Positions 48,923 through 59,500 are shown, counted from the first letter of the stretch. The stretch: 64,000 bases of DNA from Faecalibacterium hattorii (GCF_003287455.1 NZ_PRLC01000009.1:1-64000); one strand, 5' to 3'. Numbers and translations are program-made. The notes: generated by a model from the sequence alone, not told the origin.

Positions 48923-49033
48923 GCTCGCCCTCTCAGGCCGCTTCGCGTCCAGCTCCCCCAAAGGGGGAGCTTTTTGATCTCCCACTCTGGGAACAGTGGC
49001 AGCGCGTATGCGCTGACGGAGAGGGCAAGGCCG
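48923..49033. repeat. intergenic repeat between trmFO and plsX
   Basis: ctcgccctctcaggccgctt then an agctcccccaaagggggagc hairpin, a spacer, and gctgacggagagggcaaggc at the far end. Fills the whole 143-bp gap. Confidence 0.85.
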
Positions 49034-49041
49034 TTTTCCTT

Positions 49042-50415
49042 TTACAGGGAAGTGCTGTCCAGCCACTGCTGGAAGCTGGCCACGGCCCGTTCGGCCACGG
49101 CCATGTACCGCAGACGCTTGTCTCGCGGGCGGGTCTCGACCGGCAGCGGGGGCAGGATGCCCATATTCGCGCCCATGGGCTGAAAATGCTTGTTCTCGGT
49201 GGTCAGATACTGGATCAGCGCCCCGCACATGGTATCCACCGGGGGCGGGGGCAGCTGCCTGCCGGTCAGGCGGGCGTAGATGCTCCGCGCGGCCAGCAGA
49301 CCGCACGCGGCGCTCTCCATGTAGCCCTCAAAGCCGGTGATCTGGCCCGCAAAGAAGACGTTGGGGTGTTCGTTCAGGAAAAGCCCGGCGTTCAGCACGC
49401 GGGGCGCATCCAAGAAGGTGTTGCGGTGCATGACGCCGTAGCGCACGAACTCGGCGCTTTCAAGGCCGGGGATCATGCTGAAAACCCGCTTCTGCTCGCC
49501 CCACTTGAGGTTCGTCTGGAAGCCGACGATGTTGTAGAGCGTCCGCTCCTTGTTCTCGGCGCGGAGCTGGACGTTTGCCCACGGGCGGTGGCCGGTGTTG
49601 GGGTCCACCAGCCCCACCGGGCGCAGCGGGCCGAAGCGCATGGTGTCGGCTCCGCGGGCTGCCATGATCTCGATGGGCATACAGCCCTCGTAGACGGTGA
49701 CGGTATCGGCTTTTTTGCCGTGGGCGTCCGGGTCGGGCTGGGCTCCCTGCTCGGCCCCGGCGTCGAACTCGTGGAGGGGGGCACGCTCGGCAGCGGCCAG
49801 CGCGGCGTGGAAGGCCTCGTACTCTGCCTTATTGAAGGGGCAGTTCAGGTAGTCGGCTTCACCCCGGTCGTAGCGGGAGGCGGCAAACACCTTGTTGTAG
49901 TCGAGGCTTTCGGCGGTGACGATGGGGGCGACGGCATCGTAGAAATGCAGCCGCTCGTCGCCGGTCAGGCGGCCGATCTCGTCGGCCAGCGCACCGTCGG
50001 TCAGCGGGCCGGTGGCCACAAGGATGGGGGCGCTTTCGTCGATCTGCTCCACCCGCTCCCGCTTGACGGTGATGTTCGGGCACTGCTCCACCCGGCGGGT
50101 GACGGCGGCGCTGAAGGCATCACGGTCCACGGCCAGCGCACCGCCGGCGGCCACGCGGGCCTCCTCGGCGGCGGGCAGGAGCTGGCTGCCCATCCGGCGC
50201 ATCTCCTCTTTGAGCAGACCGGACGCAGAATCCAGCCGTTCGGCTTTCAGGCTGTTGGAGCAGATCAGCTCCGCAAAGCCCTCGCTCTTATGGGCCGGGG
50301 AAAAATGGGTGGGCTTCTGCTCGTAGAGCGTGACCTCCACGCCCTTGCCCGCCAGCCACAGCGCCGCCTCGCAGCCCGCAAGGCCGGCACCCAATACAGT
50401 TACTTTATAACGCAT
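49042..50415 (-). CDS. trmFO: folate-dependent tRNA (m5U54) methyltransferase TrmFO
   Basis: A 457-residue flavoprotein that makes ribothymidine-54 using methylene-THF. VLGAGLAGCEAALWLA is the FAD-binding motif; FAELICSNSLKAE, VATGPLTDG, and the C-terminal GQITGFEGYMESAACGL are typical. It lies between topA and plsX, each separated by a repeat copy. Many Firmicutes keep topA-trmFO adjacent. Confidence 0.96.
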   Translation of the reverse strand: MRYKVTVLGAGLAGCEAALWLAGKGVEVTLYEQKPTHFSPAHKSEGFAELICSNSLKAERLDSASGLLKEEMRRMGSQLLPAAEEARVAAGGALAVDRDAFSAAVTRRVEQCPNITVKRERVEQIDESAPILVATGPLTDGALADEIGRLTGDERLHFYDAVAPIVTAESLDYNKVFAASRYDRGEADYLNCPFNKAEYEAFHAALAAAERAPLHEFDAGAEQGAQPDPDAHGKKADTVTVYEGCMPIEIMAARGADTMRFGPLRPVGLVDPNTGHRPWANVQLRAENKERTLYNIVGFQTNLKWGEQKRVFSMIPGLESAEFVRYGVMHRNTFLDAPRVLNAGLFLNEHPNVFFAGQITGFEGYMESAACGLLAARSIYARLTGRQLPPPPVDTMCGALIQYLTTENKHFQPMGANMGILPPLPVETRPRDKRLRYMAVAERAVASFQQWLDSTSL

Positions 50416-50440
50416 AGCTTCTATCTTTATCCTTTAGCAT

Positions 50441-50590
50441 CCTCGCCCTCTCAGGCCGCTTCGCGTCCAGCTCCCCCAAAGGGGGAGCTTCTGCAGCATC
50501 CCGGTCAGCATCTGCTATCCGTCAGCCGCCATGACCTCTCCCTCTGGGAGAGGTGGCATCGCGCGAGCGATGACGGAGAGGGCAAGCCGC
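50441..50590. repeat. intergenic repeat between topA and trmFO
   Basis: cctcgccctctcaggccgct, agctcccccaaagggggagc hairpin, then a cctctccctctgggagagg hairpin and catcgcgcgagcgatgacgg before agggcaagccg. The minus-strand hairpin may help terminate topA. Confidence 0.85.
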
Positions 50591-50596
50591 CTTTCC

Positions 50597-52681
50597 TTAA
50601 TCCTTCTTCGGTACCGGCATTTCGAACCCGCAGCCCTCTTTTGCGCAGTAGAGCTTCGAGCCCTTGCGGAACAGGGTAGAGCCGCACTTCTCGCACTTGA
50701 TCGGCACGGGCGTGTCCCACGTCATGAAATCGCAGTCGGGGTAGCGCTCGCAGCCGTAGTAGATGCGGCCCTTGGCGCTCTTGCGCTCCAGCATACGGCC
50801 CTTGCCGCACTTGGGGCAGATGCCGCCGGTGTCCTTGACGAGGCGCTTGGTGCCCCGGCACTCCGGGAAGCCGCTGCACGCCAAGAACTTGCCGTACTTA
50901 CCCACCTTGATGACCATGGGGCGGCCGCACAGGTCGCAGACCTCGCTGGACGGCTCGTCCGGCACCTTGACCTTCTTGCCCTCCATGTTCTTTTCGGCCT
51001 GTTCCAAGCTGGCGGCGAAGCCCTGATAGAAGTCGTCCACGGTCTTGTGCCAGTCGGCCTTGCCGCTCTCGACCTTATCGAGGTTCTTTTCCATCTCGGC
51101 GGAGAAGTCCACATCCACGATGTGCGGGAACTGCTCCAGCATCAGGCCGTCCACGGCCCGGCCCAGCAGGGTGGGCTTGAGCTTTTTCTGATCCCGCTCC
51201 ACATAGCCGCGGTCGATGATGGTGGTGATGATGGGCGCATAGGTGGAGGGGCGGCCGATGCCGTTCTCTTCCAGCGCCTTGATGAGGGTGGCTTCGGTGT
51301 AGCGGGCGGGGGGCTGGGTGAATTTCTGCTCGCTCTTCAGCTCCCGCAGCTTGAGCACCTGCCCCTGCTCCAGCGGGGGCAGGCTGGTCTCCTTCTTTTC
51401 CTTTTCGTCGGTGGCTTCCTCGTACAGGGCGGTGAAGCCGTCGAAGGTCACGGTGTAGCCGCTGGCCTTGAAGCGGTAGCCGCCCGCGTAAACGGTCACG
51501 GAGACGGTATCCTGCTGGCAGTCGGCCATCTGGCTGGCCATGAAGCGGCTCCAGATCATCCGGTAGAGCTTGGCGGTGTCGCCGCTGATGCTCTTGTCCA
51601 CCTCGTCCGGCGTCAGGGAGGGCACCGAGGGGCGGATGGCCTCATGGGCGTCCTGCGCAGCCGTGGCGCTCTTGGTCTTCCACGTCCGCTTGTAGGGGCA
51701 GATATACTGTTCGCCGTAGGCCCCGGCAATATACTCCTTGGCCGCCGCCACGGCTTCGTCCGAGATGCGGAGGCTGTCGGTACGCATGTAGGTGATCAGA
51801 CCCATGGTGCCGTGGCCCGCGATGTCCACGCCTTCGTACAGGGTCTGGGCGGCCCGCATGGTGCGGGTGGCCGTAAAGCCCAGCCGACGGGACGCTTCCT
51901 GCTGCAAGGTACTGGTGATGAAGGCCGGGGTGGGCTGCTTGGCGCGCTTGCCCTTTTTCAGCTCCCCGACGGTGTACTCAGCCCCTTCCAGCCCCTGTTC
52001 GATGGCGCGGGCCTCGGCCTCGGTGCGGGGCAGCAGCTTCTTGCCCTTGTCGTCGGAGGCCAGCCGGGCCGTGAAGCTCTTGTGCCCCACGCCGAGGGTG
52101 GCGTCCACATTCCAGTATTCTTCGGGCTTGAAGCTCTCGATCTCCTTTTCGCGGTCGTCGATGAGGCGGACGGCCACGCTCTGCACGCGGCCCGCCGACA
52201 GGCCCCGGCGGACTTTGCGCCACAGGAAGGGGCTGAGCTTGTAGCCCACCAGACGGTCCAGCACGCGGCGGGCCTGCTGGGCGTTGAACAGGTCTTCGTC
52301 GATGGCGCGGGGGTGGGCCATGCCCTCCTGCACGCCTTTTTTGGTGATCTCGTCAAAGGTCACGCGGTTGGGTTCGTGGGGGTCCAGCCCCAGAATGTTG
52401 GCCAGATGCCAGCTGATCGCCTCGCCTTCGCGGTCCGGGTCGGTGGCGAGAAGGACGCCGTCGGAGTGCTTGGCCTTGCTCTTGAGCTCCTTGATGAGCT
52501 TTTCCTTGCCCTTGATGCTGATGTACTGGGGCGTGTAGTCGTGTTCGACATCAATGCCCAGCTGGGAGGCGGGCAGGTCGCGGATGTGGCCCATGCTGGC
52601 CGTGACCTCGTAGTCCTTGCCCAGATATTTGCCGATGGTTTTCGCCTTTGCGGGCGACTCCACGATCACGAGTTTTGACAT
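50597..52681 (-). CDS. topA: DNA topoisomerase I
   Basis: A 694-residue type IA topoisomerase that relaxes negative supercoils. The TOPRIM domain starts MSKLVIVESPAKAKTIGKYL with LATDPDREGEAISWH, the active tyrosine lies in GLITYMRTDSLRIS, and three C-terminal zinc ribbons follow (CDLCGRPM...; CPKCGKGRML...; CEKCGSTLF...). It follows dprA by 55 bp, the common dprA-topA order of Firmicutes. Confidence 0.98.
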   Translation of the reverse strand: MSKLVIVESPAKAKTIGKYLGKDYEVTASMGHIRDLPASQLGIDVEHDYTPQYISIKGKEKLIKELKSKAKHSDGVLLATDPDREGEAISWHLANILGLDPHEPNRVTFDEITKKGVQEGMAHPRAIDEDLFNAQQARRVLDRLVGYKLSPFLWRKVRRGLSAGRVQSVAVRLIDDREKEIESFKPEEYWNVDATLGVGHKSFTARLASDDKGKKLLPRTEAEARAIEQGLEGAEYTVGELKKGKRAKQPTPAFITSTLQQEASRRLGFTATRTMRAAQTLYEGVDIAGHGTMGLITYMRTDSLRISDEAVAAAKEYIAGAYGEQYICPYKRTWKTKSATAAQDAHEAIRPSVPSLTPDEVDKSISGDTAKLYRMIWSRFMASQMADCQQDTVSVTVYAGGYRFKASGYTVTFDGFTALYEEATDEKEKKETSLPPLEQGQVLKLRELKSEQKFTQPPARYTEATLIKALEENGIGRPSTYAPIITTIIDRGYVERDQKKLKPTLLGRAVDGLMLEQFPHIVDVDFSAEMEKNLDKVESGKADWHKTVDDFYQGFAASLEQAEKNMEGKKVKVPDEPSSEVCDLCGRPMVIKVGKYGKFLACSGFPECRGTKRLVKDTGGICPKCGKGRMLERKSAKGRIYYGCERYPDCDFMTWDTPVPIKCEKCGSTLFRKGSKLYCAKEGCGFEMPVPKKD

Positions 52682-52736
52682 AGTAGTTCTCCCTTTATAT
52701 AAAGAGGTTGTCCCTCAAAGTTCAGTGTTTGCGCGG

Positions 52737-53894
52737 TCAGCGCAGAATATACCTCTTGCCCGGCAGACAGGTCACGCGGCCCGTCAGCTCCAGCTTCATC
52801 AGGGTGCCCAGCAAAAGAGCCGTGGGCAGCCCGCTCTGCTGGCCGATCTCCTCCACGCCTTTCGCCTTGGCCCCGATGCACGCCAGCACCCTCCGCTCGG
52901 TGTCGCTCAGCGCAGCCGGGGCGGGCCGGGGGGCCGCCCCGGCCTGTGCGGGGGCAGCGTCCAGCCGCAGGGTGGAAAACAGATCTTCCGCCTTGCAGAC
53001 CGCCTTGGCGCGGCCCCCCCGCAGCAGCCCGTTCGTCCCGGCAGAATTGGGGGAGTAAATGCTCCCCGGCACCGCGAACACGGGCTTGCCATACCGCTCG
53101 GCATGGGCCACGGTGGACATGGTGCCGCTTTTTTCCTGCGCTTCCACCACCACCAGCGCCATGGAGAGCGCCGCGATGAGCCGGTTGCGCTGCAAAAAGC
53201 CCACCCGGCCGATGGCCATGCTTTCGGGCGGGTACTCGCTGATGACGCAGCCGTTGGCCTCGATCTGCCGCCGCAGTTCCCGGTTCGTTGCCGGGTAGGT
53301 CTTGTCGATGGGCACGCCCAGCACCCCGATGGTGGGGCAGTGCTCCTGCACGGCAGCGCGGTGCCCGGCGCTGTCAAGGCCGTCCGCCAAGCCGCTGACG
53401 ACGATGGCCCCGGCCCGCGCAAGGCCGCAGCCGATGTCCTCTGCCGCCCGCAGACCGTATTCGGTCGGCTTGCGGCTGCCCACCATCCCCACGGCGGCAG
53501 GTTCGTTCAGCCAGACCGGGTCCCCGGTGCAGTAGAGCACCAGCGGCATATCCGGGATGCGGGTCAGCGCCAGCGGGTAATCCGGGTCGTCGTAGGTCAG
53601 GATGCGGATGCGCCGCGCTTCGCACCGCCGCACAAAGGCGCGGTAATGCTCCGGCGTGTTGTCGGGCTGGACAGCCCGCAGAGCCGCCGGTGCTCCTGCG
53701 GCGCGGCGGAAGGCTTCGCTCCCCCGCTGTTCCCACGCTTCCTGCGCGCCGCCAAAGGCGTCGAGGACACTGCCGTTCCGGCTGCTGCCCACGCCCAGCG
53801 TGCCCGCCAGCCAGAGCCAGCACAGCAGCGGGTCGGGGGCCGGTTCCGGCGGGAAAAAGCTGGTCTGGCCCCACGCGGGGTCCGGGCCGGTCAC
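52737..53894 (-). CDS. dprA: DNA-processing protein DprA
   Basis: A 385-residue protein that loads RecA on incoming single-stranded DNA. The Rossmann-like core has GMVGSRKPTEYGL, VSGLADGLDSAGHRAA and GKPVFAVPGSIYSPNSAGTN. A SAM-like N-terminus and a C-terminal winged-helix (DTERRVLACIG) are present. The GTG start at 53,894 overlaps the upstream methyltransferase stop (GTGA) with GGAGG 7 bases away; a longer in-frame start would overlap that gene by 100 bp. Confidence 0.93.
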   Translation of the reverse strand: MTGPDPAWGQTSFFPPEPAPDPLLCWLWLAGTLGVGSSRNGSVLDAFGGAQEAWEQRGSEAFRRAAGAPAALRAVQPDNTPEHYRAFVRRCEARRIRILTYDDPDYPLALTRIPDMPLVLYCTGDPVWLNEPAAVGMVGSRKPTEYGLRAAEDIGCGLARAGAIVVSGLADGLDSAGHRAAVQEHCPTIGVLGVPIDKTYPATNRELRRQIEANGCVISEYPPESMAIGRVGFLQRNRLIAALSMALVVVEAQEKSGTMSTVAHAERYGKPVFAVPGSIYSPNSAGTNGLLRGGRAKAVCKAEDLFSTLRLDAAPAQAGAAPRPAPAALSDTERRVLACIGAKAKGVEEIGQQSGLPTALLLGTLMKLELTGRVTCLPGKRYILR

Positions 53895-54673
53895 AGGCTC
53901 TCCTCCCGGAAATGCCACAGCAGGATGCTGCCCGCGATGCCCGCATTCAGGCTCTCGACCCGGTCCGTCATGGGGATGCGGACGGTGCCATTGCACGCGG
54001 CAATGGTCTCGTCGGTCAGGCCCTGCCCCTCGCTGCCGATGACGACACAGATACCGCCGGGGCAGCTGGACGCCGCCGCGCTCAGCGGCTGGGAGCGGTA
54101 GAGCGCCGCCGCAAGGCAGGTGATGCCCTGTTCCCGCAGCGATGCGATGGCGGCGGGCATGGCCCCGGCCTCAATGACCGGCACCCGCACCGCCGCGCCC
54201 ATGGAGGCCCGCAGGGTCTTGGGGGCGAAGGGGGAGGCGCACCCGTCGCTGAGGATCACGGCGTCAAAACCGAAAGCCGCCGCCGAGCGCAGCAGAGTGC
54301 CCACATTGCCGGGGTCCTGCACCCGTTCCAGTGCCAGATACCGCCCGCCGGTGTGCACTTCCTCCAAGGTATGCACAGGCGTGCGGAAGACGCCGAACAC
54401 CCCCTGATGGGTGCCCACGTCGGCGAGCTTATCCGCCACGTGATCTTCCACCAGAAAATGCTCGCCGGGCAGTTCCAGAATCTCCGGGCACTTTTCGGCG
54501 GCAGAGGCCGTATAAAACAGCGTTTCCAGCTCGGCCCCGCGGCAAAGCTCCGGGCAGAGCTTCCGCCCCTCGGCCAGAAAGCGGCCCTCGCTGCGGCGGA
54601 ACGCCGCACTGGAGGACAGGCGGCAGGCATATTTGATCTTTGCGTTTTCGCGGCTGGTGATTTTTTCGTCCAT
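53891..54673 (-). CDS. SpoU/TrmH family RNA methyltransferase
   Basis: A 260-residue SPOUT 2'-O-ribose methyltransferase with an N-terminal SpoU-substrate-binding domain (ITSRENAKIKYACRL). The SpoU knot shows ALERVQDPGNVGTLLRSAAAFG, VVIGSEGQGL and IPMTDRVESLNAGIAG. The target, probably rRNA, is not known. The start MDEKITSREN follows CCGGAGGAG. It sits right after the rplT terminator. Confidence 0.92.
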   Translation of the reverse strand: MDEKITSRENAKIKYACRLSSSAAFRRSEGRFLAEGRKLCPELCRGAELETLFYTASAAEKCPEILELPGEHFLVEDHVADKLADVGTHQGVFGVFRTPVHTLEEVHTGGRYLALERVQDPGNVGTLLRSAAAFGFDAVILSDGCASPFAPKTLRASMGAAVRVPVIEAGAMPAAIASLREQGITCLAAALYRSQPLSAAASSCPGGICVVIGSEGQGLTDETIAACNGTVRIPMTDRVESLNAGIAGSILLWHFREESL

Positions 54674-54704
54674 GCTGGCTCCTCCGGCATCCCAATACAT
54701 ACAA

Positions 54705-54739
54705 AAAGGACGCCCGCGTATTTTTACGCGCGGGCGTCT
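54705..54739 (-). terminator. terminator of infC-rpmI-rplT
   Basis: Minus-strand stem GACGCCCGCGCGTA / TACGCGGGCGTC followed by CTTTTTG, 14 bp after the rplT stop. Confidence 0.85.
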
Positions 54740-54752
54740 TAGTCAAGCTCTA

Positions 54753-55103
54753 TTAGGCGTTCTTGACGGTCTCGACCAGAGCTGCGAAGCTCTGAGGATC
54801 GTTGATGGCCATCTCGCTGAGCATCTTGCGGTTCAGCTCGATGCCAGCCTTCTTCAGGCCAGCCATGAAGGAGGAGTAGTTCATGCCCAGAGGACGAACT
54901 GCATTGTTGATGCGGGTGATCCACAGGTTGCGGAACTGACGCTTCTTCATGCGGCGGCCAGCCAGAGCGTAGTTGCCGCTCTTCATGACCTGCTGCTTGG
55001 CCATCTTGAAGTGCTTGCTCTTGCAGCCATAGAAGCCCTTTGCCAGCTTCAGCATCTTCTTGCGACGTTTGTGAGTCATCGTAGCGCCCTTAATACGTGC
55101 CAT
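54753..55103 (-). CDS. rplT: 50S ribosomal protein bL20
   Basis: A 116-residue basic protein. [29 protein letters not shown] and [21 protein letters not shown] match bL20. In this operon bL20 usually represses translation of the group by binding the leader RNA. Confidence 0.98.
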   Translation of the reverse strand: MARIKGATMTHKRRKKMLKLAKGFYGCKSKHFKMAKQQVMKSGNYALAGRRMKKRQFRNLWITRINNAVRPLGMNYSSFMAGLKKAGIELNRKMLSEMAINDPQSFAALVETVKNA

Positions 55104-55159
55104 TTTTTATATCTCCTTTAGTTCAGTAAATATCTTGGTTGTGCGTGCGGCTCGCTTCA

Positions 55160-55363
55160 TTAGGCGTAGGGCAGCATGCTCTTGATGGTAGCTGCGTTGG
55201 TCTTATCAACGTAGCTGGGCTGACGATAACCACGGGTCAGCTTGGTGGTCTTCTTGGTCAGGATGTGGCTGCGGAATGCGTGGCCGCGCTTGATCTTGCC
55301 GTTCTTGGTCAGCTTAAAGCGCTTCTTAGCGCCGGAGTGCGTCTTCAGTTTCATCTTAGCCAT
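55160..55363 (-). CDS. rpmI: 50S ribosomal protein bL35
   Basis: A 67-residue protein starting [19 protein letters not shown], with the [14 protein letters not shown] motif of bL35. It lies 18 bp after infC behind AGGAGG. Confidence 0.98.
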   Translation of the reverse strand: MAKMKLKTHSGAKKRFKLTKNGKIKRGHAFRSHILTKKTTKLTRGYRQPSYVDKTNAATIKSMLPYA

Positions 55364-55381
55364 TTTAGTTTCCTCCTAAAA

Positions 55382-55915
55382 TTAGTCCTTATTGGGTTTC
55401 GGGATCAGCAGAATGGACATCGTGCGGCCCTCAAGCACCGGCGGCTTATCCATGCTTGCCTGAGGCAGAGTCTCGGCGAAGCGTTTCAGCACGTCAGCAC
55501 CCAGAGCGCTGTGCGCCATCTCACGGCCGCGGAAGCGGATCGAAGCCTTAACCTTGTGGCCGGCTGCCAAGAACTTGGCGGTCTGGTTCACTTTGGTATT
55601 GAAGTCGTTGGTGTCAATGTTGAGAGAAAGGCGGGTCTCCTTGACTTCGACCACTTTCTGATTCTTCTTGGCTTCCTTCTCCTTCTTCTGCTGTTCAAAA
55701 CGGTATTTGCCGTAGTCCAGCACCTTGCACACAGGCGGAACAGCCTGCGGTGCGATCTTGACCAGATCGAGGCCGACCTCCTCAGCAGCACGCATTGCCA
55801 CCTGAATGGTAACAACGCCCTTCTGCTCGCCGTCTGCTCCGATCAGGCGAACTTCACGATCACGGATCTGACCGTTGATCTCCAGTTCCTTCGACTTTCC
55901 AGCGGTAGCGATAAT
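55382..55915 (-). CDS. infC: translation initiation factor IF-3
   Basis: A 177-residue initiation factor with both domains (LEINGQIRDREVRLIG N-terminal; KASIRFRGREMAH C-terminal). No ATG fits: the only one in frame lies upstream of the Shine-Dalgarno. GGAGGTG (55921-55927) is followed after 5 bases by ATT, the rare start used by infC in E. coli and Bacillus, where IF-3 discriminates against it and so represses itself. I therefore start at that ATT. Confidence 0.93.
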   Translation of the reverse strand: MIATAGKSKELEINGQIRDREVRLIGADGEQKGVVTIQVAMRAAEEVGLDLVKIAPQAVPPVCKVLDYGKYRFEQQKKEKEAKKNQKVVEVKETRLSLNIDTNDFNTKVNQTAKFLAAGHKVKASIRFRGREMAHSALGADVLKRFAETLPQASMDKPPVLEGRTMSILLIPKPNKD

Positions 55916-56108
55916 GAATGCACCTCCAAACAATAATCCATAGTGTTGCAATATTTGGCATAGAAAACGCGGCCGCCCATTTTCAGGACAGCCGCGCGGA
56001 ATTCACTCAAAAGCGCAATTTGTTCAAAAACAAATTGGTTTGCAGTATAGCCCGGAGGATTCTGACCCCACAAGGCGAGCGCGGCTAGGCCGTAGCTGCT
56101 TTCTTTAC
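55916..56108 (-). promoter_or_regulatory. long infC leader with putative attenuator
   Basis: About 190 nt of leader. A GC-rich stem (GCGGCTGTCC...GGGCGGCCGC) followed by GTTTTC lies at ~55,964-56,000 and may be a terminator controlled by bL20, as in the known L20 leaders. The fold is by eye and no class consensus was tested. Confidence 0.5.
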
Positions 56109-56114
56109 CCAGAC

Positions 56115-56143
56115 AGTTTACCACACCCCGTAATGCCTGTCAA
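56115..56143 (-). promoter_or_regulatory. promoter of infC-rpmI-rplT
   Basis: TTGACA (56138-56143), 17-bp spacer, TAAACT (56115-56120). Confidence 0.85.
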
Positions 56144-56261
56144 GCACTTTTATGCCGTTTTGAAGAAAAATATTACGAGCCACCGGGATCGTTCCCTCCG
56201 CCGACCTCGCCCTCTCCCCACCGCAAGCACGATGTAAACCTAGGCTCTGCGCCGCCTCTGC

Positions 56262-56465
56262 CGGGCTTGCCCTCTCCGTCATCGCTTACGCGATGCCACC
56301 TCTCCCAAAGTGAGAGGCCTTGGCAGTCCGCCAAGTTTCCCATTTTATACTTTACGCCCTGCTGCCGCAAGGGGAGCCGTCAGGCGTTACGCTCAGACTT
56401 CACGCCTTTGCCAAGGGCTCCCACTTTGGGGGAGCTGGCGCGAAGCGCCTGAGAGGGCAAGCCCG
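56262..56465. repeat. 204-bp MITE-like composite repeat
   Basis: Perfect 15-bp terminal inverted repeats cgggcttgccctctc / gagagggcaagcccg. Inside are two family hairpins (cctctcccaaagtgagagg; gctcccactttgggggagc) and ~70 bp of unrelated spacer. The non-coding stretch 56,144-56,541 holds this unit and flanking degenerate pieces of the same family; I see no gene in it. Confidence 0.85.
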
Positions 56466-56541
56466 CTGGCGGCGAGACTCCGCCCCAGTTTAGATGACGC
56501 TTACGATGGGGCCGAGGACAAGCCCGGCAGCGGGGCACCTA

Positions 56542-59500
56542 TCACTTCACCTCGATCAACTTCCCCAGATCCAGCGAATAGATCCCCTTATACGTCACCT
56601 TTTTCGGGGCGAAGCGCTTCTCGATGGCGATGGCGTAGAGGTTGAGCTGGGCGCGGTAAGCGGCGAGGTAGTCGGCTTCGGTCTTGCGGCGGTCGGTCTT
56701 ATAGTCCAGCAGTTCCAAGTGGTCGGGGAAGACCAGCACGATGTCCGCGATGCCCTGCACCAGCACGCTGGCCTTGGCAGTCTCCGGGTCGGGCGCGGGG
56801 CTTCCCTGCGCGGCCAGCACCGCCGAAGCGGGCAGGGCCGTGATGAAGGCCAGCTCCCGCAGCACCTCATCCGCCGCGCAGATGCGGGCAAAGGCGTCGC
56901 TCTCGGCAAAGCGGCGGATGCGGCGCACGTCGAGCTTGTCGGCGATCTCCGGCGCGGTGAGCTGAGCGTGTACCTGCCGATCCCGTTCGGCCAAGATGGC
57001 CTCGTCCAGCGTTCCGGCCTGTTTCGCGGCGGCAAGGGCGGCAAAGTCCGCATGTTCCAGAAATGCGTGGAGGGCTGTGCCCATCTCGGCGGCGGTCAGG
57101 CCGTCCTTCGACAGGAAGCCGGGGCGCTCCAGCGTCGTCTGCTCGGCCTTGTGGACGATGCTCGTCACGCTGACTTTTGCGGGCACAGCGGCCAGCGGGG
57201 CCGCCGGGTACTGCCAGCCGAAGCCCTCCCGCAGCCGGGCGGTCAGAGCCGGGTCCGCAGCGGGGCGCTCCTCCGGCGCGGAGGCGGCGGCTTCGGGGGC
57301 CTCGTCCTCCTGCTCCGGTTCCAGCGCGATGGCGATGGTGCTTTCCGTTTCCACAAAGGGCAGTTCCAGATTTTCGGCCAAGCGGCGGAGGGGCCCGCCG
57401 TTCGGGTGGACGAGAAGGGCTGCCCGCAGCCAATCCGCAAAGGAACTGGCCTGACGGTTCAGCGTCTCCCCTGCCCCCGCCGCAAGGAAGGCCGAGGCCT
57501 TGGCCAAGGGGTTGGTGGTCTTGGTCATGCCGAGGGGGATGGTCAGGATCAGCTTGTCCTGCGCGCGGGTGAGAGCCACGTACAGCAGCCGCATCTGCTC
57601 GCTGCGCAGTTCAGCGGCGTGGACATTGGACAGCGCCGCATAGGCCGCTGTTTTATAGGAACCCTCGCCGTCTTCGGGGCGGAGGCGCAGCCCGGCCCCG
57701 TACACTCGGTGCAGCAGCACGGGCTGGCGGGTGTCGGCGGCATTGAACCGCCGGGCCGTGTCCGCCACAAAGACCACCGGGAACTGCAGTCCCTTGGAGC
57801 GGTGGATGGTCATGATGGTCACGCAGCCGGGGCGGGCGCCGCCGGGCACCGTATCCTGCCCGGTGGAACCCGCCAGCGCGGCGGCGTCGATGGCGCGGAC
57901 AAGGCCGGAGATGCCGTTTGCCCCGGCACCGGCGCAGAAGGAGGCGAACCGCCGGGCATCCTCCCGGCGGCGGGTGCCGTTTTCCATCACGCCCAGCGCG
58001 GCGAGATAGCCGGTGGACGCAAAGATCTCTTCCAGCAATCGTTCCACCGACACGCTCCGGGCCATCCGGCGCAGGGCGGTCAGGCGGGTGTAGAACTGCC
58101 GGACTTTTTCGGTAAAAGCGTCCGGCTCGGCGCTGTTCGCAGCGGCCAGCACAGCCCCGTACAGGCTCGTTTTGCGCTGCAAGGCCCGGAGCCGCACAAG
58201 GTCATCGTCCGTAAATCCGAACAGCGGGCCCAGCATGGCTGCGGCCAGATAAATATCCTGCGCCGGGTTGTCGATGACTTTCAGCAGCGCGATGAGGGGC
58301 CGGATATGGGGCGCGTCCAGCAGATTTTCGCGGGCGTCGGCGTAGACCGGGATACCCTTGGCCGTCAGCGCCTCCACGTAGGCCGGGAAATCCCCCCGCG
58401 CGGCCAGCAGGATGCAGACATCCTCGTACTGCACCGGGCGGGTGGCGCTGCCCTCCCGCACCGGTTCGCCGGAAGCCACCAGTTCGGCAATGCGCTTCGC
58501 GATAAACGCCGCGTCCGTCTCGGCGGTGTCGTCGGGCAAAAACTGCGCTTCCACGCTGCCGGCGTACTCCCCCGGTGCGCCGCAGACCAGCCGCTGCCCG
58601 TCGCCGTAGGCGGTATCGCCCAGCGCGGGGGTCATGAGCTGCTCAAAGAGGAAGTTGATGCCCCGCACCACCTCCGGCGCACTGCGGAAGTTGGCGTCCA
58701 GCGCCAGCAGAGCGTTCCGGCCGGGGATTCCCTCCGCCGGGCGGGAGCGGGCGGCTTCGCCTTCCAGCAGCGGCCATGTGTCCAGTTTTTCCCGGAAGAT
58801 GCTGGGGTCAGCCTGACGGAAACGGTAGATGCTCTGCTTCAAGTCGCCCACGAGGAAGAGGTTATCCCCCGCCGGGCTGGCCAGACAACGGTAGAGCGCA
58901 TCCTGCAGCGCATTTGTATCCTGATATTCGTCCACCATGACGGCGGCGTAATTCTGCCGGATGCTCTCACACAGGGGGGTGGGGGTGCCGTCCGGGCTGC
59001 GGAGGAGCCGGAGAGCCTGATGCTCGAAATCGCTGAATTCCAGCAGCTTCCGCTCCTGCTTCTTGGCGGCAAACCGGGCGTCAAAATCCCGCACGGCGGC
59101 AAACAGGGCCTGCAGCCGGGGCAGCGCCGCCAACCGGTCGGCTTCGGCCTCGTCCTCGCTGCAAGCGATCAGCTCCAAGATCTGTCCGAACAAGCCCGCC
59201 GCCTCGTCGGCGCGGGTCTTGACGGCGGCTTTGTGTTCGCCGGTCAGCCGCTTTTTCATCCCCTTCAGCCCCGGCAGCGGCTCCATGCCGAGGACATAGG
59301 GCGTCAGCCGGTCATAGAGGGGCGTCCACTCTCCTGCCTCGGCCAGCCGCTCCACCTCGCCCAGCAGGGCGGCGGCGTTCTCCAGCCGCTCCAAAGGCTC
59401 GGCGAATTTGTCATTGGCCCCGGCCACGCCTTTTGCGCGGGCGGCGTCGGTCTTTCCCTTGTTCTCGGCCTCGATGCGGGCCAGCACAAAGTCGTTTTTG

